Assembly: GCF_000521805.1 (NCBI RefSeq)
Contig: NZ_JAMB01000015.1
Location: forward strand, 1 to 60,861
Direction: 5' to 3'
Length of the DNA stretch: 60,861 nucleotides
From: Marinomonas ushuaiensis DSM 15871
GTDB lineage: Bacteria > Pseudomonadota > Gammaproteobacteria > Pseudomonadales > Marinomonadaceae
Part shown: piece by piece, positions 28,180-38,639 of the stretch
Layout: every line of letters begins with the position of its first letter
Position numbering within the stretch: the first letter of the stretch is position 1
The notes under the pieces: generated by a model
Told to the model about the DNA's origin: nothing
Databases searched by the model: none
The model's input: the letters and a program-made list of their open reading frames with translations, nothing else
Program-made: the position numbers and the translations under genes

Positions 28180-29517
28180 ATGTATAAAATTACAAAAGGC
28201 CTAAATCTACCGATCTCCGGCGCTCCTAACCAGGCGATTGAGAGTGCAGTTGCAGTGAAACATGTTGCTGTTATCGGTCCTGACTACCATGGTATGAAAC
28301 CTACTATGCTGGTTCAGGAAGGAGATAAGGTTAAAAAAGGTCAAGCTATCTTTACAGACAAGAAAACGGAAGGTGTAAAGTATACCGCTCCTGCTTCTGG
28401 TGTAATCTCCGCTATTAATCGTGGCGAAAGACGTGTTTTTCAATCTGTTGTTATTCGTATTGAAGGAACCGACGCTGAAACGTTTGCGGCTTATTCAGGA
28501 TCAGAGTTGAAGTCCTTAGAGCGCAGCAAGGTTGTAGAGAATCTAGTTGATTCTGGATTATGGACGGCTTTTCGTACGCGCCCATTTTCAAAGGTGCCTG
28601 AAGTAGCGTCAGCGCCAAATTCTATTTTTGTTACCGCGATGGATACGAATCCATTAGCTGCCTCCCCTGAAATTGTATTAGCAGAGCAGGCTGAAGCATT
28701 TGCTGATGGTCTTACTGTTTTAACTCGTTTGACTGAAGGTGAGGTGTTTCTTTGCAAGGCGCCTGGTACAAAAATTCCAACTGTTTCTGATGTGACTGTG
28801 GAAGAGTTTGCTGGAGTACATCCTGCTGGTCTTACTGGTACGCATATTCATTTCCTTGATCCAGTAAGTGATAAGAAAACAGTTTGGTCTATTAATTACC
28901 AAGATGTTGTTTCTGTCGGTAAACTTTTTGTGACTGGTGAACTTGATGTCGAGCGTGTTGTTGCTTTGGCTGGCCCTCAAGTTAAGAACCCACGTTTAGT
29001 TCGTACTCAAGTTGGCGCTAGTCTAGAAGATTTGATTGCTAATGAGTTGTCTGAAGGTGAAAGTCGTGTCATTTCTGGCTCTGTTCTTTCTGGTCGTAAT
29101 GCTTTTGGTCCTTTTGCCTATTTGGGACGTTATCATACTCAAGTGTCCGTCTTGCTTGAAGGTCGTGAGCGCCAAATGATGCATTATCTTCGTGCCGGTG
29201 TAGAAAAACACTCCACGATGAATGTGTTTTTGTCAAAGCTGACAGGTAAAAAATCATTTGATATGTCGACTACAACTAATGGTAGTGATCGTACAATGTT
29301 GCCGCTTGGTAACTTTGAACGACTTATGCCGCTAGATATCTTGCCAACACAGTTACTGCGTGCCTTGGTTGTAAATGATACTGAGCAAGCACAGAAACTT
29401 GGTGCACTTGAACTAGATGATGAAGATTTGGCTTTATGTACTTACAGCTGTTCAGGTAAGTTCGAATATGGCCCGATCCTTCGGGATTGTCTGACTCTAA
29501 TAGAGAGAGAGGGTTAA
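28180..29517 (+). CDS. nqrA: Na+-translocating NADH:quinone reductase subunit A
   Basis: Peripheral cytosolic subunit of the Na+-NQR complex that contributes to quinone binding. I choose the ATG at 28180 (445 residues; Vibrio NqrA has 446) because the family begins 'M-x-x-I-x-K-G-L-x-L-P-I-x-G', matching '[16 protein letters not shown]'. Conserved blocks include '[30 protein letters not shown]' near residues 24-53 and '[13 protein letters not shown]' near residues 218-230. First gene of the nqrABCDEF operon; nqrB follows after 3 bp. Confidence 0.96.
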   Translation: MYKITKGLNLPISGAPNQAIESAVAVKHVAVIGPDYHGMKPTMLVQEGDKVKKGQAIFTDKKTEGVKYTAPASGVISAINRGERRVFQSVVIRIEGTDAETFAAYSGSELKSLERSKVVENLVDSGLWTAFRTRPFSKVPEVASAPNSIFVTAMDTNPLAASPEIVLAEQAEAFADGLTVLTRLTEGEVFLCKAPGTKIPTVSDVTVEEFAGVHPAGLTGTHIHFLDPVSDKKTVWSINYQDVVSVGKLFVTGELDVERVVALAGPQVKNPRLVRTQVGASLEDLIANELSEGESRVISGSVLSGRNAFGPFAYLGRYHTQVSVLLEGRERQMMHYLRAGVEKHSTMNVFLSKLTGKKSFDMSTTTNGSDRTMLPLGNFERLMPLDILPTQLLRALVVNDTEQAQKLGALELDDEDLALCTYSCSGKFEYGPILRDCLTLIEREG

Positions 29518-29520
29518 TTC

Positions 29521-30717
29521 ATGGGTCTTAGAAAAGTACTCGATAAAATAGAACCTGAGTTTCATACAGGTGGAAAATACGAAAAGTGGTATGCGCTTTT
29601 CGAAGCGGTAGACACTATTTTTTACCGTCCAAGTTCTGTTACCAAAAATGGCTCTCATGTCCGTGATGCAGTTGATATGAAGCGCATCATGATTTTAGTC
29701 TGGATGTGTACCTTCCCAGCTATGTTTTTTGGTATGTATAACATTGGCTTTCAAGCGAATAGTGCAATAGATGTAATGGGCGTTTCTGCTCCTGATACTT
29801 GGCGTCATGCTGTTATTGGAGAATTAACAAACTATGATGCTTCTAGCATTTGGGACAATATGATTTACGGCGCAATGTACTTTTTGCCTGTGTATCTTGT
29901 CACATTTGCAGTCGGTGGTTTTTGGGAAGTTCTGTTTGCTTCTGTGCGTAAGCATGAAGTAAATGAAGGTTTTTTTGTTACCTCTATCTTGTTTGCACTT
30001 TCCTTACCAGCAACGGTTCCTTTGTGGCAGGTTGCGCTAGGTATTACCTTTGGTGTTGTGTTGGCTAAAGAAGTATTTGGTGGGACAGGTAAAAACTTCC
30101 TTAACCCCGCCCTTGCTGGTCGTGCTTTCTTGTTCTTTGCTTACCCAGCTTCAATGTCTGGTGATGCAGTTTGGACGGCGATTGACGGTTTTTCTGGCGC
30201 AACAGCATTGAGTCAATTGGCTGCTGATGGCGTTGCTGGTTTAACTGTTGTTTGGCAAGATGCCTTCTTTGGTTTTATTCAAGGATCTATGGGTGAAACA
30301 TCGACTCTTGCAATCTTGATCGGTGGTGGTGCTCTGCTAGTGATGCGTATTGCTGCTTGGCGTATCGTGGCTGGTGTGTTCCTGGGTATGGTTGTAACCT
30401 CTTCACTATTCAATATGATTGGTTCTGAGACGAACCCAATGTTCTCTACGCCTTGGTACTGGCACCTTGTTTTAGGTGGCTTTGCATTCGGTATGATGTA
30501 CATGGCAACAGATCCAGTGTCAGCTTCTATGACGAGCCGTGGTAAATGGTTCTATGGTGCTTTGATTGGTGTCATGGTCGTTCTGATTCGTGTAGTTAAC
30601 CCAGCGTATCCAGAAGGTATGATGTTGGCGATTTTGTTTGCGAACTTATTTGCGCCCTTCATTGATCACTTTATTGTTCAAGCGAACATTAAACGGAGGA
30701 TTGCACGCAATGGCTAG
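29521..30717 (+). CDS. nqrB: Na+-translocating NADH:quinone reductase subunit B
   Basis: A 398-residue membrane subunit with about ten helices, carrying covalent FMN, riboflavin and the quinone site. The flavinylation motif is visible as '[10 protein letters not shown]' with Thr228 as the predicted FMN attachment residue. '[22 protein letters not shown]' near residues 193-214 and '[19 protein letters not shown]' near residues 328-346 are family hallmarks. Its last 8 bp overlap nqrC. Confidence 0.97.
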   Translation: MGLRKVLDKIEPEFHTGGKYEKWYALFEAVDTIFYRPSSVTKNGSHVRDAVDMKRIMILVWMCTFPAMFFGMYNIGFQANSAIDVMGVSAPDTWRHAVIGELTNYDASSIWDNMIYGAMYFLPVYLVTFAVGGFWEVLFASVRKHEVNEGFFVTSILFALSLPATVPLWQVALGITFGVVLAKEVFGGTGKNFLNPALAGRAFLFFAYPASMSGDAVWTAIDGFSGATALSQLAADGVAGLTVVWQDAFFGFIQGSMGETSTLAILIGGGALLVMRIAAWRIVAGVFLGMVVTSSLFNMIGSETNPMFSTPWYWHLVLGGFAFGMMYMATDPVSASMTSRGKWFYGALIGVMVVLIRVVNPAYPEGMMLAILFANLFAPFIDHFIVQANIKRRIARNG

Positions 30718-31510
30718 CAATAACGATAGTATTCAAAAAACCATTTTGGTTGCTTTGGCTCTATGTCTAGTGTGTTCTATATTCGTTGCAGCGGCAGCGG
30801 TAGGTTTAAAGCCAATACAGAATGCCAATAAAGATTTAGACCGTAAGCGAAATATTTTATCTGCTGCAAATATGCTGGATGCTAATACATCAGTTGATGC
30901 GGTGTTTGAAACAATTGAAACACGCATTGTGAATTTGCAAACTGGTGCTTTTGCAACACAGGCTGAATTAGATGAGGCGGGTATTACACCGGCAACTTAT
31001 GATCAGCAAGCGGCTGCGAAAGACCCTCAGTTGTCTGTCGCGCTTGCGGGCTCGGAAGATCCTGCAAGTATTAAACGTCGTGCAAAGTTTGCGCCTGTTT
31101 ATTTAGTGAAGTCTGATACTGGTATTGATCGCGTTATCCTTCCTGTTCATGGATACGGATTGTGGTCAACCATGTATGGATTTATCGCACTAGAAGATGA
31201 CTTTGATACTGTTATCGGTTTTGGCTTCTATGATCAAGGTGAAACACCTGGATTGGGCGGTGAAGTAGATAACCCTAACTGGAAAGCATTGTGGAAAGGT
31301 AAGCAAGTCTATAATGACCAAGGTGAAGCCGTTATTCAGCTTGCTAAAGGTGGTGTAGACAGCTCTGATCCACAAGCGATTCATAAAGTAGATGGATTGT
31401 CTGGTGCCACATTAACAAGTCGTGGTGTCACAAATCTTGTTCAATACTGGTTGGGTAAAGAAGGGTTCGCTCCTTTCTTATCAACACTTCGCAGTGAAGG
31501 AGCTCAATAA
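30710..31510 (+). CDS. nqrC: Na+-translocating NADH:quinone reductase subunit C
   Basis: A single-helix membrane subunit with a periplasmic FMN domain. I use the ATG at 30710 (266 residues) because GGAGGA lies 9 nt before it and the protein then starts with the usual N-terminal helix ('[23 protein letters not shown]'). '[12 protein letters not shown]' contains the FMN-linked Thr234. '[15 protein letters not shown]' and '[16 protein letters not shown]' are family blocks. The start overlaps the nqrB end and the stop overlaps nqrD (TAATG), so the three are translationally coupled. Confidence 0.96.
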   Translation: MASNNDSIQKTILVALALCLVCSIFVAAAAVGLKPIQNANKDLDRKRNILSAANMLDANTSVDAVFETIETRIVNLQTGAFATQAELDEAGITPATYDQQAAAKDPQLSVALAGSEDPASIKRRAKFAPVYLVKSDTGIDRVILPVHGYGLWSTMYGFIALEDDFDTVIGFGFYDQGETPGLGGEVDNPNWKALWKGKQVYNDQGEAVIQLAKGGVDSSDPQAIHKVDGLSGATLTSRGVTNLVQYWLGKEGFAPFLSTLRSEGAQ

Positions 31511-32172
31511 TGTCTAATGTGAAACAAGTCCTTTTTGGGCCAATTCTTGCGAACAACCCGATTGCTTTGCAAATTTTGGGTATTTGTTCTGCCTTAGCGG
31601 TAACAAGTAGTTTAAGTGTTAGTTTGGTAATGGCGATTGCGCTTACCTTGGTAACGGCTTTTTCTAGTTTTTTTATTGCTATCATTCGTAACCATATCCC
31701 GAACAGTATCCGTATCATTGTACAAATGATCATTATTGCCTCTTTGGTTATCGTGGTTGATCAAATATTAAAAGCCTTCGCTTTTGAAATCAGTAAGCAG
31801 CTTTCTGTTTTCGTTGGTTTGATTATTACCAACTGTATCGTTATGGGTCGTGCTGAAGCCTTCGCCATGAAAAACGGTCCAGTAATGAGCTTTCTGGATG
31901 GTATCGGTAATGGCTTAGGTTATAGTGTGATGTTGATCATTGTTGCTATTTTCCGTGAGTTATTAGGTGCAGGTAAACTGTTTGGTATTGAGATATTTGC
32001 TACTGTTCAGAACGGTGGTTGGTATCAGCCAAATGGTTTGATGTTGTTACCACCGAGTGCGTTCTTTGTTATTGGTTTGGTTATTTGGGCGCTACGTGCT
32101 TATAAGACAGATCAAGTGGAAGAGCCGGACTTTAAAATTGCTGCGAATTCACGTGCTCAGGAGGCGTTATAA
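31510..32172 (+). CDS. nqrD: Na+-translocating NADH:quinone reductase subunit D
   Basis: A 220-residue subunit with six helices related to RnfE. It contains '[24 protein letters not shown]', where the Cys is one ligand of the membrane-embedded iron centre shared with NqrE, and '[32 protein letters not shown]'. The start overlaps the nqrC stop by 1 bp. Confidence 0.97.
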   Translation: MSNVKQVLFGPILANNPIALQILGICSALAVTSSLSVSLVMAIALTLVTAFSSFFIAIIRNHIPNSIRIIVQMIIIASLVIVVDQILKAFAFEISKQLSVFVGLIITNCIVMGRAEAFAMKNGPVMSFLDGIGNGLGYSVMLIIVAIFRELLGAGKLFGIEIFATVQNGGWYQPNGLMLLPPSAFFVIGLVIWALRAYKTDQVEEPDFKIAANSRAQEAL

Positions 32173-32781
32173 ATGGAACATTATATAAGTCTATTTATTA
32201 AGGCTGTTTTCGTTGAAAACATGGCTTTGGCCTTTTTCCTAGGTATGTGTACTTTCTTGGCTTTGTCTAAGAAAGTAGAGACAGCGATTGGTTTAGGTAT
32301 TGCTGTTGTTGTTGTGTTGGCGATCACGGTTCCTTTGAACAACTTGTTGTATCAAAACCTTTTAGTTGATGGTGCATTAGAGTGGGCAGGATTACCTGGC
32401 GTTGATCTTAGCTTCCTAGGTTTGTTGAGTTACATCGGTGTTATTGCCGCTGTTGTTCAAATATTAGAGATGACATTGGATAAATACATGCCGGCGCTAT
32501 ATAACGCGTTGGGCGTATTCTTACCCCTTATCACTGTAAACTGCGCGATCATGGGTGCGTCTTTGTTCATGGTTGAGCGTGATTACAACTTCAGTGAAAG
32601 TGTTGTGTACGGTGTAGGTGCTGGTGTTGGTTGGGCGCTTGCTATTGCAGCGCTTGCTGGTATTCGGGAGAAGCTTAAATATTCAGATGTTCCTGCAGGT
32701 TTACGTGGTCTAGGTATCACGTTCATCACTGTCGGTCTAATGAGTTTGGGCTTTATGTCATTTTCTGGTGTGCAGCTTTAA
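32173..32781 (+). CDS. nqrE: Na+-translocating NADH:quinone reductase subunit E
   Basis: A 202-residue membrane subunit homologous to NqrD with inverted topology and related to RnfA. '[21 protein letters not shown]' carries the Cys that pairs with the one in NqrD to hold the iron centre between them. GGAGG lies upstream of the ATG, which directly follows the nqrD stop. Confidence 0.97.
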   Translation: MEHYISLFIKAVFVENMALAFFLGMCTFLALSKKVETAIGLGIAVVVVLAITVPLNNLLYQNLLVDGALEWAGLPGVDLSFLGLLSYIGVIAAVVQILEMTLDKYMPALYNALGVFLPLITVNCAIMGASLFMVERDYNFSESVVYGVGAGVGWALAIAALAGIREKLKYSDVPAGLRGLGITFITVGLMSLGFMSFSGVQL

Positions 32782-32823
32782 TTTGCTGTTCAGTGGGACA
32801 ACCAAGAATAAGGTTTAACTAAC

Positions 32824-34050
32824 ATGGTCAACTTAGAGATTATTCTGGGTGTGGTGATGTTCACAGCTATCGTACTTGCGCTAGTGGCAATTATCCTTGC
32901 TGCACGTGCTCGTTTGGTAAGTACTGGTGACGTTACAATTCGCATCAATGGTGAAAAAGAAGTGATTGCTCCAGCTGGTGGTAAATTACTTCAAACTTTG
33001 GCAAACAGTGGGGTTTTCCTATCATCCGCATGTGGTGGTGGTGGTACTTGTGCCCAGTGTAAGTGTAAAGTGACAAGCGGTGGTGGCTCTATGCTATCTA
33101 CAGAGCAGTCTCATTTTACTCGTCGAGATGAAAAAGAAGGTTACCGTCTGTCTTGTCAGGTTGCTGTAAAGCAAGATATGGATGTAGAAGTACCTGAAGA
33201 AGTGTTTGGTGTTAAAGCTTGGGAATGTACTGTTGAGTCAAATCCTAACGTAGCAACTTTCATTAAAGAGCTTACGTTGAAATTGCCTGAAGGCGAGAAT
33301 GTTGACTTCCGTGCCGGTGGTTATGTTCAGCTTGAAGCGCCTGCTCATACAGTGCATTACAAAGATTTTGATATCGAAGAAGAATATCGTGGTGATTGGG
33401 ATCACTTTAATCTTTGGAAGTTTACTTCTAAGGTTGATGAGACCGTTATTCGTGCTTATTCAATGGCCAATTACCCAGAAGAAAAAGGCTTGGTTAAGTT
33501 TAATATTCGTATTGCTTCGCCACCTCCGGGTAAAGATGATCTACCTCCAGGTCAGATGTCTTCTTATGTCTTTAGCTTGAAACCAGGTGATAAGATTAAA
33601 GTATATGGTCCTTTTGGTGAGTTCTTCGCTAAAGATACCGATGCTGAGATGGTGTTTGTTGGTGGTGGTGCAGGTATGGCGCCAATGCGCTCTCATATCT
33701 TCGATCAGCTTAAACGTCTAAATTCGAAGCGCAAAATTAGCTTCTGGTATGGTGCTCGTAGTGTGCGTGAAGCATTCTATACAGAAGAGTATGATTTACT
33801 TCAGAAAGAAAATGATAATTTTGAATGGCATTTAGCTTTGTCTGATCCGCAACCAGAAGATAACTGGGAAGGAAAAACTGGCTTTATTCATAATGTTCTT
33901 TATGAAAATTATCTTAAAGATCACCCAGCACCAGAAGATTGTGAGTTCTACATGTGTGGACCTCCAATGATGAATGCTTCAGTGATTAAAATGCTAGAAG
34001 ATCTAGGTGTAGAAAAAGAAAACATCTTACTTGATGATTTCGGCGGCTAA
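32824..34050 (+). CDS. nqrF: Na+-translocating NADH:quinone reductase subunit F
   Basis: The electron entry subunit: it oxidises NADH with FAD and passes electrons via a [2Fe-2S] cluster. In 408 residues it has one N-terminal helix (residues 3-27), the ferredoxin domain with Cys70, Cys76, Cys79 and Cys111 (positions identical to Vibrio NqrF), the FAD motif '[11 protein letters not shown]' and the NADH-binding '[16 protein letters not shown]' and '[14 protein letters not shown]'. Last nqr structural gene; a 14-bp hairpin terminator follows. Confidence 0.97.
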   Translation: MVNLEIILGVVMFTAIVLALVAIILAARARLVSTGDVTIRINGEKEVIAPAGGKLLQTLANSGVFLSSACGGGGTCAQCKCKVTSGGGSMLSTEQSHFTRRDEKEGYRLSCQVAVKQDMDVEVPEEVFGVKAWECTVESNPNVATFIKELTLKLPEGENVDFRAGGYVQLEAPAHTVHYKDFDIEEEYRGDWDHFNLWKFTSKVDETVIRAYSMANYPEEKGLVKFNIRIASPPPGKDDLPPGQMSSYVFSLKPGDKIKVYGPFGEFFAKDTDAEMVFVGGGAGMAPMRSHIFDQLKRLNSKRKISFWYGARSVREAFYTEEYDLLQKENDNFEWHLALSDPQPEDNWEGKTGFIHNVLYENYLKDHPAPEDCEFYMCGPPMMNASVIKMLEDLGVEKENILLDDFGG

Positions 34051-34056
34051 CACCTC

Positions 34057-34092
34057 AATAAAGACCCACCTTATGGTGGGTCTTTATTTTCT
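34057..34092 (+). terminator. Terminator after nqrF
   Basis: AATAAAGACCCACC (34057-34070) pairs with GGTGGGTCTTTATT (34075-34088) around loop TTAT and is followed by TTC. A 14-bp perfect stem. Some read-through into apbE is possible because the genes belong to one pathway. Confidence 0.8.
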
Positions 34093-34115
34093 TGAGTCTT
34101 CATCTTCTTAGGTCT

Positions 34116-34131
34116 TTATTTGATCAAATAA
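34116..34131. promoter_or_regulatory. 16-bp perfect palindrome just upstream of apbE
   Basis: TTATTTGATCAAATAA is self-complementary and ends 15 bp before the apbE start. It may be an operator or a hairpin affecting initiation. The TTTGATCAAA core is not a standard FNR or CRP site. Confidence 0.3.
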
Positions 34132-34146
34132 CTAAAAAGACTTTTT

Positions 34147-35160
34147 ATGCGTAAAAAAATACTATTTTCAGCTTTTTTGATAATTTTTATTGCTGTGGTT
34201 TACCGCCTTTCCTCTTTTTCTCCTGAGTTGGTAAGCTTTTCTGGCCCTACAATGGGTACAACATATACCGTTAAGTTCTATACTACTGAGCAGGTTCATA
34301 ATCCTTGGGCTTTGAAAGACGACGTCGATAACGTCTTGGTTAAAGTTAACCGATTAATGTCAACTTATGATCCAACTTCTGAACTTTCAGAATTTAATAA
34401 ACTCCCTGCAGGTCAGTCGGCAGATATCAGTACAGACATGGCGCATGTCATTGATAAAGCTTTATTGATAAGTGAAATGACAGCGGGTGAATACGATGTG
34501 ACAGTCGGACCTTTAGTGAATCTTTGGGGGTTTGGCCCAGGTGAGCGCGAAGATAAGGTACCAACTCAAGCTTCAATAGATGAAGCAAAAACACGTGTTG
34601 GATACGAATTTTTAACACTTAATAGTCGCCGTTTAACAAAAGAAAAAGACATTTATGTTGATTTGTCTTCTATTGCGAAAGGTTATGGTGTTGATGAGGT
34701 GGCAAGGGTGCTTCGTGAAAGAGGTGTCGAAAGTTATCTTGTTGAAGTGGGTGGGGAAATCTCATCTAAAGGAATGAAGCCAGATGGCTCGGCTTGGAAA
34801 ATAGCCATTGAGAGTCCTGCTGGTGGCCATTCGATGGTAGAGCGTATTCTGTCTCTTGATGATGTTGCGATTGCGACATCGGGTGATTATCGGAATTATT
34901 TTGAAAAAAATGGTGTGCGTTATTCTCATACTATTAATCCAATTACAGGAAAGCCAATAACACACCGTTTGGTTTCTGTTACTGTTATTGATAAAACAGC
35001 CACTATGGCTGATGGATTGGCAACGGCGATTACGGTATTGGGCCCTGAGAAGGGTTTTGCGTTTGCCCGAGAAAATGGTATTGCAGCGTATTTATTGGTT
35101 AAAACAGATTTTGGTTTTGAAGAGCGTCCATCGGACGCATTTAAGTCTTATTTAAAGTAA
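34147..35160 (+). CDS. apbE: FAD:protein FMN transferase ApbE
   Basis: Attaches FMN from FAD to Thr residues of NqrB and NqrC. In 337 residues there is an N-terminal hydrophobic segment (residues 4-20) that should anchor or export it; no lipobox Cys follows, unlike some ApbE lipoproteins. 'SGPTMGTTYTVKFY' near residues 32-45, 'DLSSIAKGYGVDEVARVL' near residues 175-192 and 'TSGDYRNYFEKNGVRYSHTINPITGKP' near residues 243-269 are ApbE hallmarks. Its position directly after nqrF fits its substrates. Confidence 0.95.
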   Translation: MRKKILFSAFLIIFIAVVYRLSSFSPELVSFSGPTMGTTYTVKFYTTEQVHNPWALKDDVDNVLVKVNRLMSTYDPTSELSEFNKLPAGQSADISTDMAHVIDKALLISEMTAGEYDVTVGPLVNLWGFGPGEREDKVPTQASIDEAKTRVGYEFLTLNSRRLTKEKDIYVDLSSIAKGYGVDEVARVLRERGVESYLVEVGGEISSKGMKPDGSAWKIAIESPAGGHSMVERILSLDDVAIATSGDYRNYFEKNGVRYSHTINPITGKPITHRLVSVTVIDKTATMADGLATAITVLGPEKGFAFARENGIAAYLLVKTDFGFEERPSDAFKSYLK

Positions 35161-35190
35161 GCGGAGTTTTCTGCTTTTAGGAGATATCTT

Positions 35191-35424
35191 ATGTTAACGA
35201 TTGTTTTAGCGTTTGCCTTGATGCTTTTGTTGGTTGCGGGCATGTCTGTTGGTGTACTGATGGGAAGAAAGCCTATTTCTGGTTCTTGTGGTGGCATGAG
35301 CTCTTTGGGAATGGAAGTGGCTTGTGATATTTGTGGCGGCGATAAAGGTAAGTGTGAAGAAGAAACGAAAAATGGTGCCGCGAAGAAAGTCTCTGACGAC
35401 ACGTTTTATGACGCATCCAAATAA
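35191..35424 (+). CDS. nqrM: Na+-NQR maturation protein NqrM
   Basis: A 77-residue protein with one N-terminal helix (residues 3-24) and four Cys (33, 45, 48, 55) in 'SGSCGG' and '[12 protein letters not shown]'. NqrM is required for insertion of the iron centre between NqrD and NqrE. TAGGAGA precedes the ATG. It lies 30 bp after apbE and 20 bp before sthA. Confidence 0.93.
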   Translation: MLTIVLAFALMLLLVAGMSVGVLMGRKPISGSCGGMSSLGMEVACDICGGDKGKCEEETKNGAAKKVSDDTFYDASK

Positions 35425-35444
35425 TTGAATTGAAAGAGGGTATT

Positions 35445-36839
35445 ATGACAACGAGACATTATGATGTTGTGGTCTTAGGTACAGGACCAGCAGGGGAAGG
35501 TGCAGCGATGAGCGCTGCCAAAGCCGGAAAAAAAGTCGCTGTTATTGAGGCTAGTTCACAGGTTGGTGGTAGCTGTACACACTTAGGAACCATCCCTTCA
35601 AAAGCGTTGCGTCATGCTGTTAAAGAGATCATTGTTTTTAATACAAACCCTATGTTTCGTGATATTGGAGAGCCTCGTTGGTTTTCATTTCCTAAAGTAT
35701 TGGATCGCGCAAACAAGGTTATTGATCAGCAAGTTGTAGGTCGTACTGAGTACTATGCGCGTAATCGGATCGATATTTACTTTGGTCGAGGTAAGTTTAA
35801 AGATGCCAATACGATAGAAGTAAATACTTATGAACAAGGGCCTGAGCTTCTTGTTGCAGATAAAGTGGTTATAGCAACAGGCTCTCGTCCATACCGTCCT
35901 GCTAATATCGATTTTTCACATCCTCGTATTTATTGTTCTGATACTATCCTTAGTTTAAGTCATACACCCAGATCTTTGATTATTTATGGTGCAGGCGTTA
36001 TTGGTTGTGAATACGCTTCAATCTTTTGTGGTTTGGGGGTTCGAGTAGAATTGATCAACCCAGCGAAAAAATTATTGAGCTTCTTAGATGATGAAATCAC
36101 CGATGCACTTAGTTATCACTTGCGTGATAGTGGTGTGTTGATTCGCCATAACGAAACCTACGATTCTGTTGAAACGACTGATCGTGGCGTTGTGATGCAT
36201 ATGGCGTCTGGTAAAAAATTACGAGCAGATGCTTTGTTGTTCTGTAATGGGCGCTCAGGTAATACAGATAATTTAGGATTAGAATCTATTAATTTAGAGG
36301 CGAATGGACGTGGGCAGCTTGCAGTTAATGATACTTATCAAACTCAAGTTGAGAATGTTTATGCAGCAGGTGATGTTATTGGTTGGCCTAGTTTAGCAAG
36401 CGCTGCGTATGATCAAGGTCGTGCGGTTGCTGCGAACATGTATGGTGCAGAAGGTGCCGAATTTATTAGTGAAGTACCAACTGGTATCTATACAATTCCT
36501 GAGATTAGTTCTGTTGGTAAAACTGAAGCTGAATTAACGACAGAAAAAGTCCCTTATGAAGTGGGACGTGCTTTCTTTAAGAATACGGCGCGAGCTCAAA
36601 TTACCGGTGAAGCGGTAGGTATGCTCAAAATTCTTTTTCATAGAGAATCTTTGGAATTATTAGGTATTCACTGCTTTGGTGACCAAGCCTCAGAGATCGT
36701 TCATATCGGTCAGGCGATTATGAAGCAACCTGGTAAACAAAATACATTGAAGTACTTCTTAAATACGACGTTTAACTATCCAACAATGGCAGAGGCTTAT
36801 CGAGTGGCTGCATTGAATGGTTTTAATCGGGTTTTTTAG
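35445..36839 (+). CDS. sthA: Soluble pyridine nucleotide transhydrogenase SthA (UdhA)
   Basis: A 464-residue FAD flavoprotein that interconverts NADPH and NADH in the cytosol. '[23 protein letters not shown]' is the FAD-binding Rossmann fingerprint; '[20 protein letters not shown]' replaces the redox-active Cys pair of related dihydrolipoamide dehydrogenases, as is diagnostic for SthA. I use the ATG at 35445 with GAGGG 4 nt upstream; the open frame to 35430 has no family support. It follows nqrM by 20 bp, so it is likely co-transcribed with apbE-nqrM. Confidence 0.95.
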   Translation: MTTRHYDVVVLGTGPAGEGAAMSAAKAGKKVAVIEASSQVGGSCTHLGTIPSKALRHAVKEIIVFNTNPMFRDIGEPRWFSFPKVLDRANKVIDQQVVGRTEYYARNRIDIYFGRGKFKDANTIEVNTYEQGPELLVADKVVIATGSRPYRPANIDFSHPRIYCSDTILSLSHTPRSLIIYGAGVIGCEYASIFCGLGVRVELINPAKKLLSFLDDEITDALSYHLRDSGVLIRHNETYDSVETTDRGVVMHMASGKKLRADALLFCNGRSGNTDNLGLESINLEANGRGQLAVNDTYQTQVENVYAAGDVIGWPSLASAAYDQGRAVAANMYGAEGAEFISEVPTGIYTIPEISSVGKTEAELTTEKVPYEVGRAFFKNTARAQITGEAVGMLKILFHRESLELLGIHCFGDQASEIVHIGQAIMKQPGKQNTLKYFLNTTFNYPTMAEAYRVAALNGFNRVF

Positions 36840-36855
36840 CCTTTATTAGTACTAT

Positions 36856-36894
36856 AAAAAACGCCTAATTTTTAATGAATTAGGCGTTTTTTTT
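36856..36894. terminator. Bidirectional terminator between sthA and the phosphoribosyltransferase gene
   Basis: ACGCCTAATT (36861-36870) pairs with AATTAGGCGT (36878-36887), with an A tract before and a T tract after. It serves the convergent genes on either side. Confidence 0.85.
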
Positions 36895-36927
36895 GTTTCT
36901 TATATTTGAAAATTGTAAATGAGTAGA

Positions 36928-37479
36928 TTAACTGCCTTTGATGGCGTAGATACCTTTTAGGTTACGGAAATAGCCTTTGTAGTCCATTCCATAGCCAAAT
37001 AAGAAGCGATCAACAACATCTGTGCCTACGTAATCTGGCTGCATGTTGGTTTTACGGTCATGTAATTTATTGATGATAGTTGCTGTGTGGACGCTGCTTG
37101 TCCCTTGTTCTTCTAGCCATTTTTGAATGGCTTCAAGAGTGTGGCCCTGGTCAAAAATATCATCAACTACTAAAACGTGTCTGTTTTTAAGGCTTGTTTG
37201 TGGGTAACTAAGCCAATTTAGTTGGGTTCCCTCTGTTTCCATGCCGTAACGAGTAGCGTGGATATAATCTAGTTCTAAAGGGAAGTTTAGGCGCTCAATA
37301 AGAGCGGCTGTTGGAATTAGACCGCCATTCATAACGCAGAGAACAAGAGGGAGTTTATCACTAAGGTCTGCGGTGATCTGACTGGCCATTTTATCTAGGG
37401 CTTCATTGATTTTTGTTTCATCAACTAAGCAATCTGCTTCATCTAAAATTTTGTTTAGTTCGTTGATTGTGTTTGTCAT
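36928..37479 (-). CDS. Hypoxanthine-guanine phosphoribosyltransferase family
   Basis: A 183-residue type I phosphoribosyltransferase for purine salvage. The PRPP loop is 'HVLVVDDIFDQGHTLEAI' near residues 102-119. The sequence resembles the Pseudomonas-type hypoxanthine-guanine enzyme ('CVMNGGLIPTAALIERLNFPLELDYIHATRYG') rather than E. coli Hpt, so base preference is inferred. AGGG precedes the ATG. It is monocistronic or leads towards the shared terminator. Confidence 0.85.
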   Translation of the reverse strand: MTNTINELNKILDEADCLVDETKINEALDKMASQITADLSDKLPLVLCVMNGGLIPTAALIERLNFPLELDYIHATRYGMETEGTQLNWLSYPQTSLKNRHVLVVDDIFDQGHTLEAIQKWLEEQGTSSVHTATIINKLHDRKTNMQPDYVGTDVVDRFLFGYGMDYKGYFRNLKGIYAIKGS

Positions 37480-37533
37480 GGTTAGCCCTGTTATAAGAAA
37501 TTGGCGCGATTTTACATTAATCTTGACCAGATG

Positions 37534-38358
37534 CTAAGTTTTTATGTTGTGCAGTGTGGCGCAAAGACAAATTGAAGCGAGAACAATTAACCAAGATGTT
37601 TGTAGCCAAACAAGAAATATAGGTATTGCTGCAAATGCCCCATAGACAATTTGATAGCTGGTAAAAAATTGAGCAAATGAACCGAATAGGGTGTTAAGAA
37701 TGTAAAGTCCTAGACTGCCAGCTAAAGCAGATATCGCTGCCCATTTTAGTGAAACGTCAGCATTTGGGGTTAAAAAATTTAAAGTGAGGAGCATTAGAAA
37801 ATACAGTGTAATGGTTCCCAATTCTAGTAGATTGTTTAGCCAAAGGTGAGTGTCGGTATTTTGTATCTGCATGGATATTAATGTTCCGTACAGGCTTAAT
37901 GATGTGGCAAAGAGAATAGGGCCAAGAGTAAGTATGGCCCAGTAAGTTAATAATCGCTCTCTGATTTTTCGTCTTATTTTGATTTCCCATATTGCTTGAA
38001 CGCTGCTTTCAAAGCTATTGAGCAACAATAAAGCCGTTAGGAAAAGGGCAATTACTCCTGCGATGGGGAGGTTTTTTGTTTGTGTGGAAAATTTAATTAA
38101 GTATGGTAAAACTTCATCGCTTGAGCCTGGTGCAAGATGTTGTTCAATAAGCTGAAATAATTGGGTTTGCATTGCCTCTAAAGTGGGCGTGAAGCTCAAG
38201 ATGCCAAGTATGATTGTAATAATCGGCACAGCAGCAAGTAAGCTTGATAGCGTTAATTGTGCTGCTCTCTGTGAAAGATTGCTATGTTTGAAGCGGGTAA
38301 TGGTTAAATTTCCATATCGTTTAAAGATAAGATACAGATAAGTTAGGCGTTCAGGCAT
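37534..38358 (-). CDS. YihY/BrkB family inner-membrane protein
   Basis: A 274-residue protein with six or so membrane helices. The family signature is visible in 'LSQRAAQLTLSSLLAAVPIITIILGILSFTP' near residues 26-56 and 'FGSFAQFFTSYQIVYGAFAAIPIFLVWLQTSWLIVLA' near residues 225-261. The family was once annotated as ribonuclease BN by mistake; its function is unknown. Same strand as the phosphoribosyltransferase gene 54 bp downstream. No strong Shine-Dalgarno precedes the ATG. Confidence 0.9.
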   Translation of the reverse strand: MPERLTYLYLIFKRYGNLTITRFKHSNLSQRAAQLTLSSLLAAVPIITIILGILSFTPTLEAMQTQLFQLIEQHLAPGSSDEVLPYLIKFSTQTKNLPIAGVIALFLTALLLLNSFESSVQAIWEIKIRRKIRERLLTYWAILTLGPILFATSLSLYGTLISMQIQNTDTHLWLNNLLELGTITLYFLMLLTLNFLTPNADVSLKWAAISALAGSLGLYILNTLFGSFAQFFTSYQIVYGAFAAIPIFLVWLQTSWLIVLASICLCATLHNIKT

Positions 38359-38491
38359 GTTTTTATCGCGTTATTGAGTAAAGCCCTACGATATCACAGC
38401 TTAAAATAGATTATAAAAACTTCTTCGTACTGCTTTTGTTATATGAATTGCACAAACACAGTGCAATGATTGTTTTTATGGTGCGTTTTGC

Positions 38492-38520
38492 TTGCAGTTA
38501 CTCATCTTGACTTGTATTAT
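38492..38520 (+). promoter_or_regulatory. Candidate sigma-70 promoter for an orphan transcript
   Basis: TTGCAG at 38492-38497 and TATTAT at 38515-38520 are separated by 17 bp. The predicted start is near 38527. No coding gene follows before the terminator at 38606. Confidence 0.5.
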
Positions 38521-38526
38521 TCGTCT

Positions 38527-38628
38527 TGTTCCTTTTGTGATATTTGTACTGAAGAGGCAGTGAAATTTAGCTGTTCTCGGTTCCTTAGTTGCAAATAGTC
38601 ATTTTAGCCCAGTTTACTGGGCTTTTTT
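38527..38628 (+). ncRNA. Candidate small RNA of about 100 nt
   Basis: A promoter with 17-bp spacing upstream and a clean rho-independent terminator downstream (AGCCCAG, TTTA, CTGGGCT, then T6) bracket about 100 nt that encodes no protein. No plus-strand gene upstream needs this terminator: the preceding gene runs leftward. I cannot assign it to a known small-RNA family. Confidence 0.45.
38606..38628 (+). terminator. Rho-independent terminator of the candidate small RNA
   Basis: AGCCCAG (38606-38612) pairs with CTGGGCT (38617-38623), loop TTTA, followed by five more T residues. Strictly plus-strand in orientation. Confidence 0.8.
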
Positions 38629-38639
38629 ATGTCTATTGG

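Noticed and set aside
34121..34126. FNR site within the palindrome before apbE
   Set aside because: FNR boxes need TTGAT and ATCAA separated by four bases; here the half-sites overlap directly.
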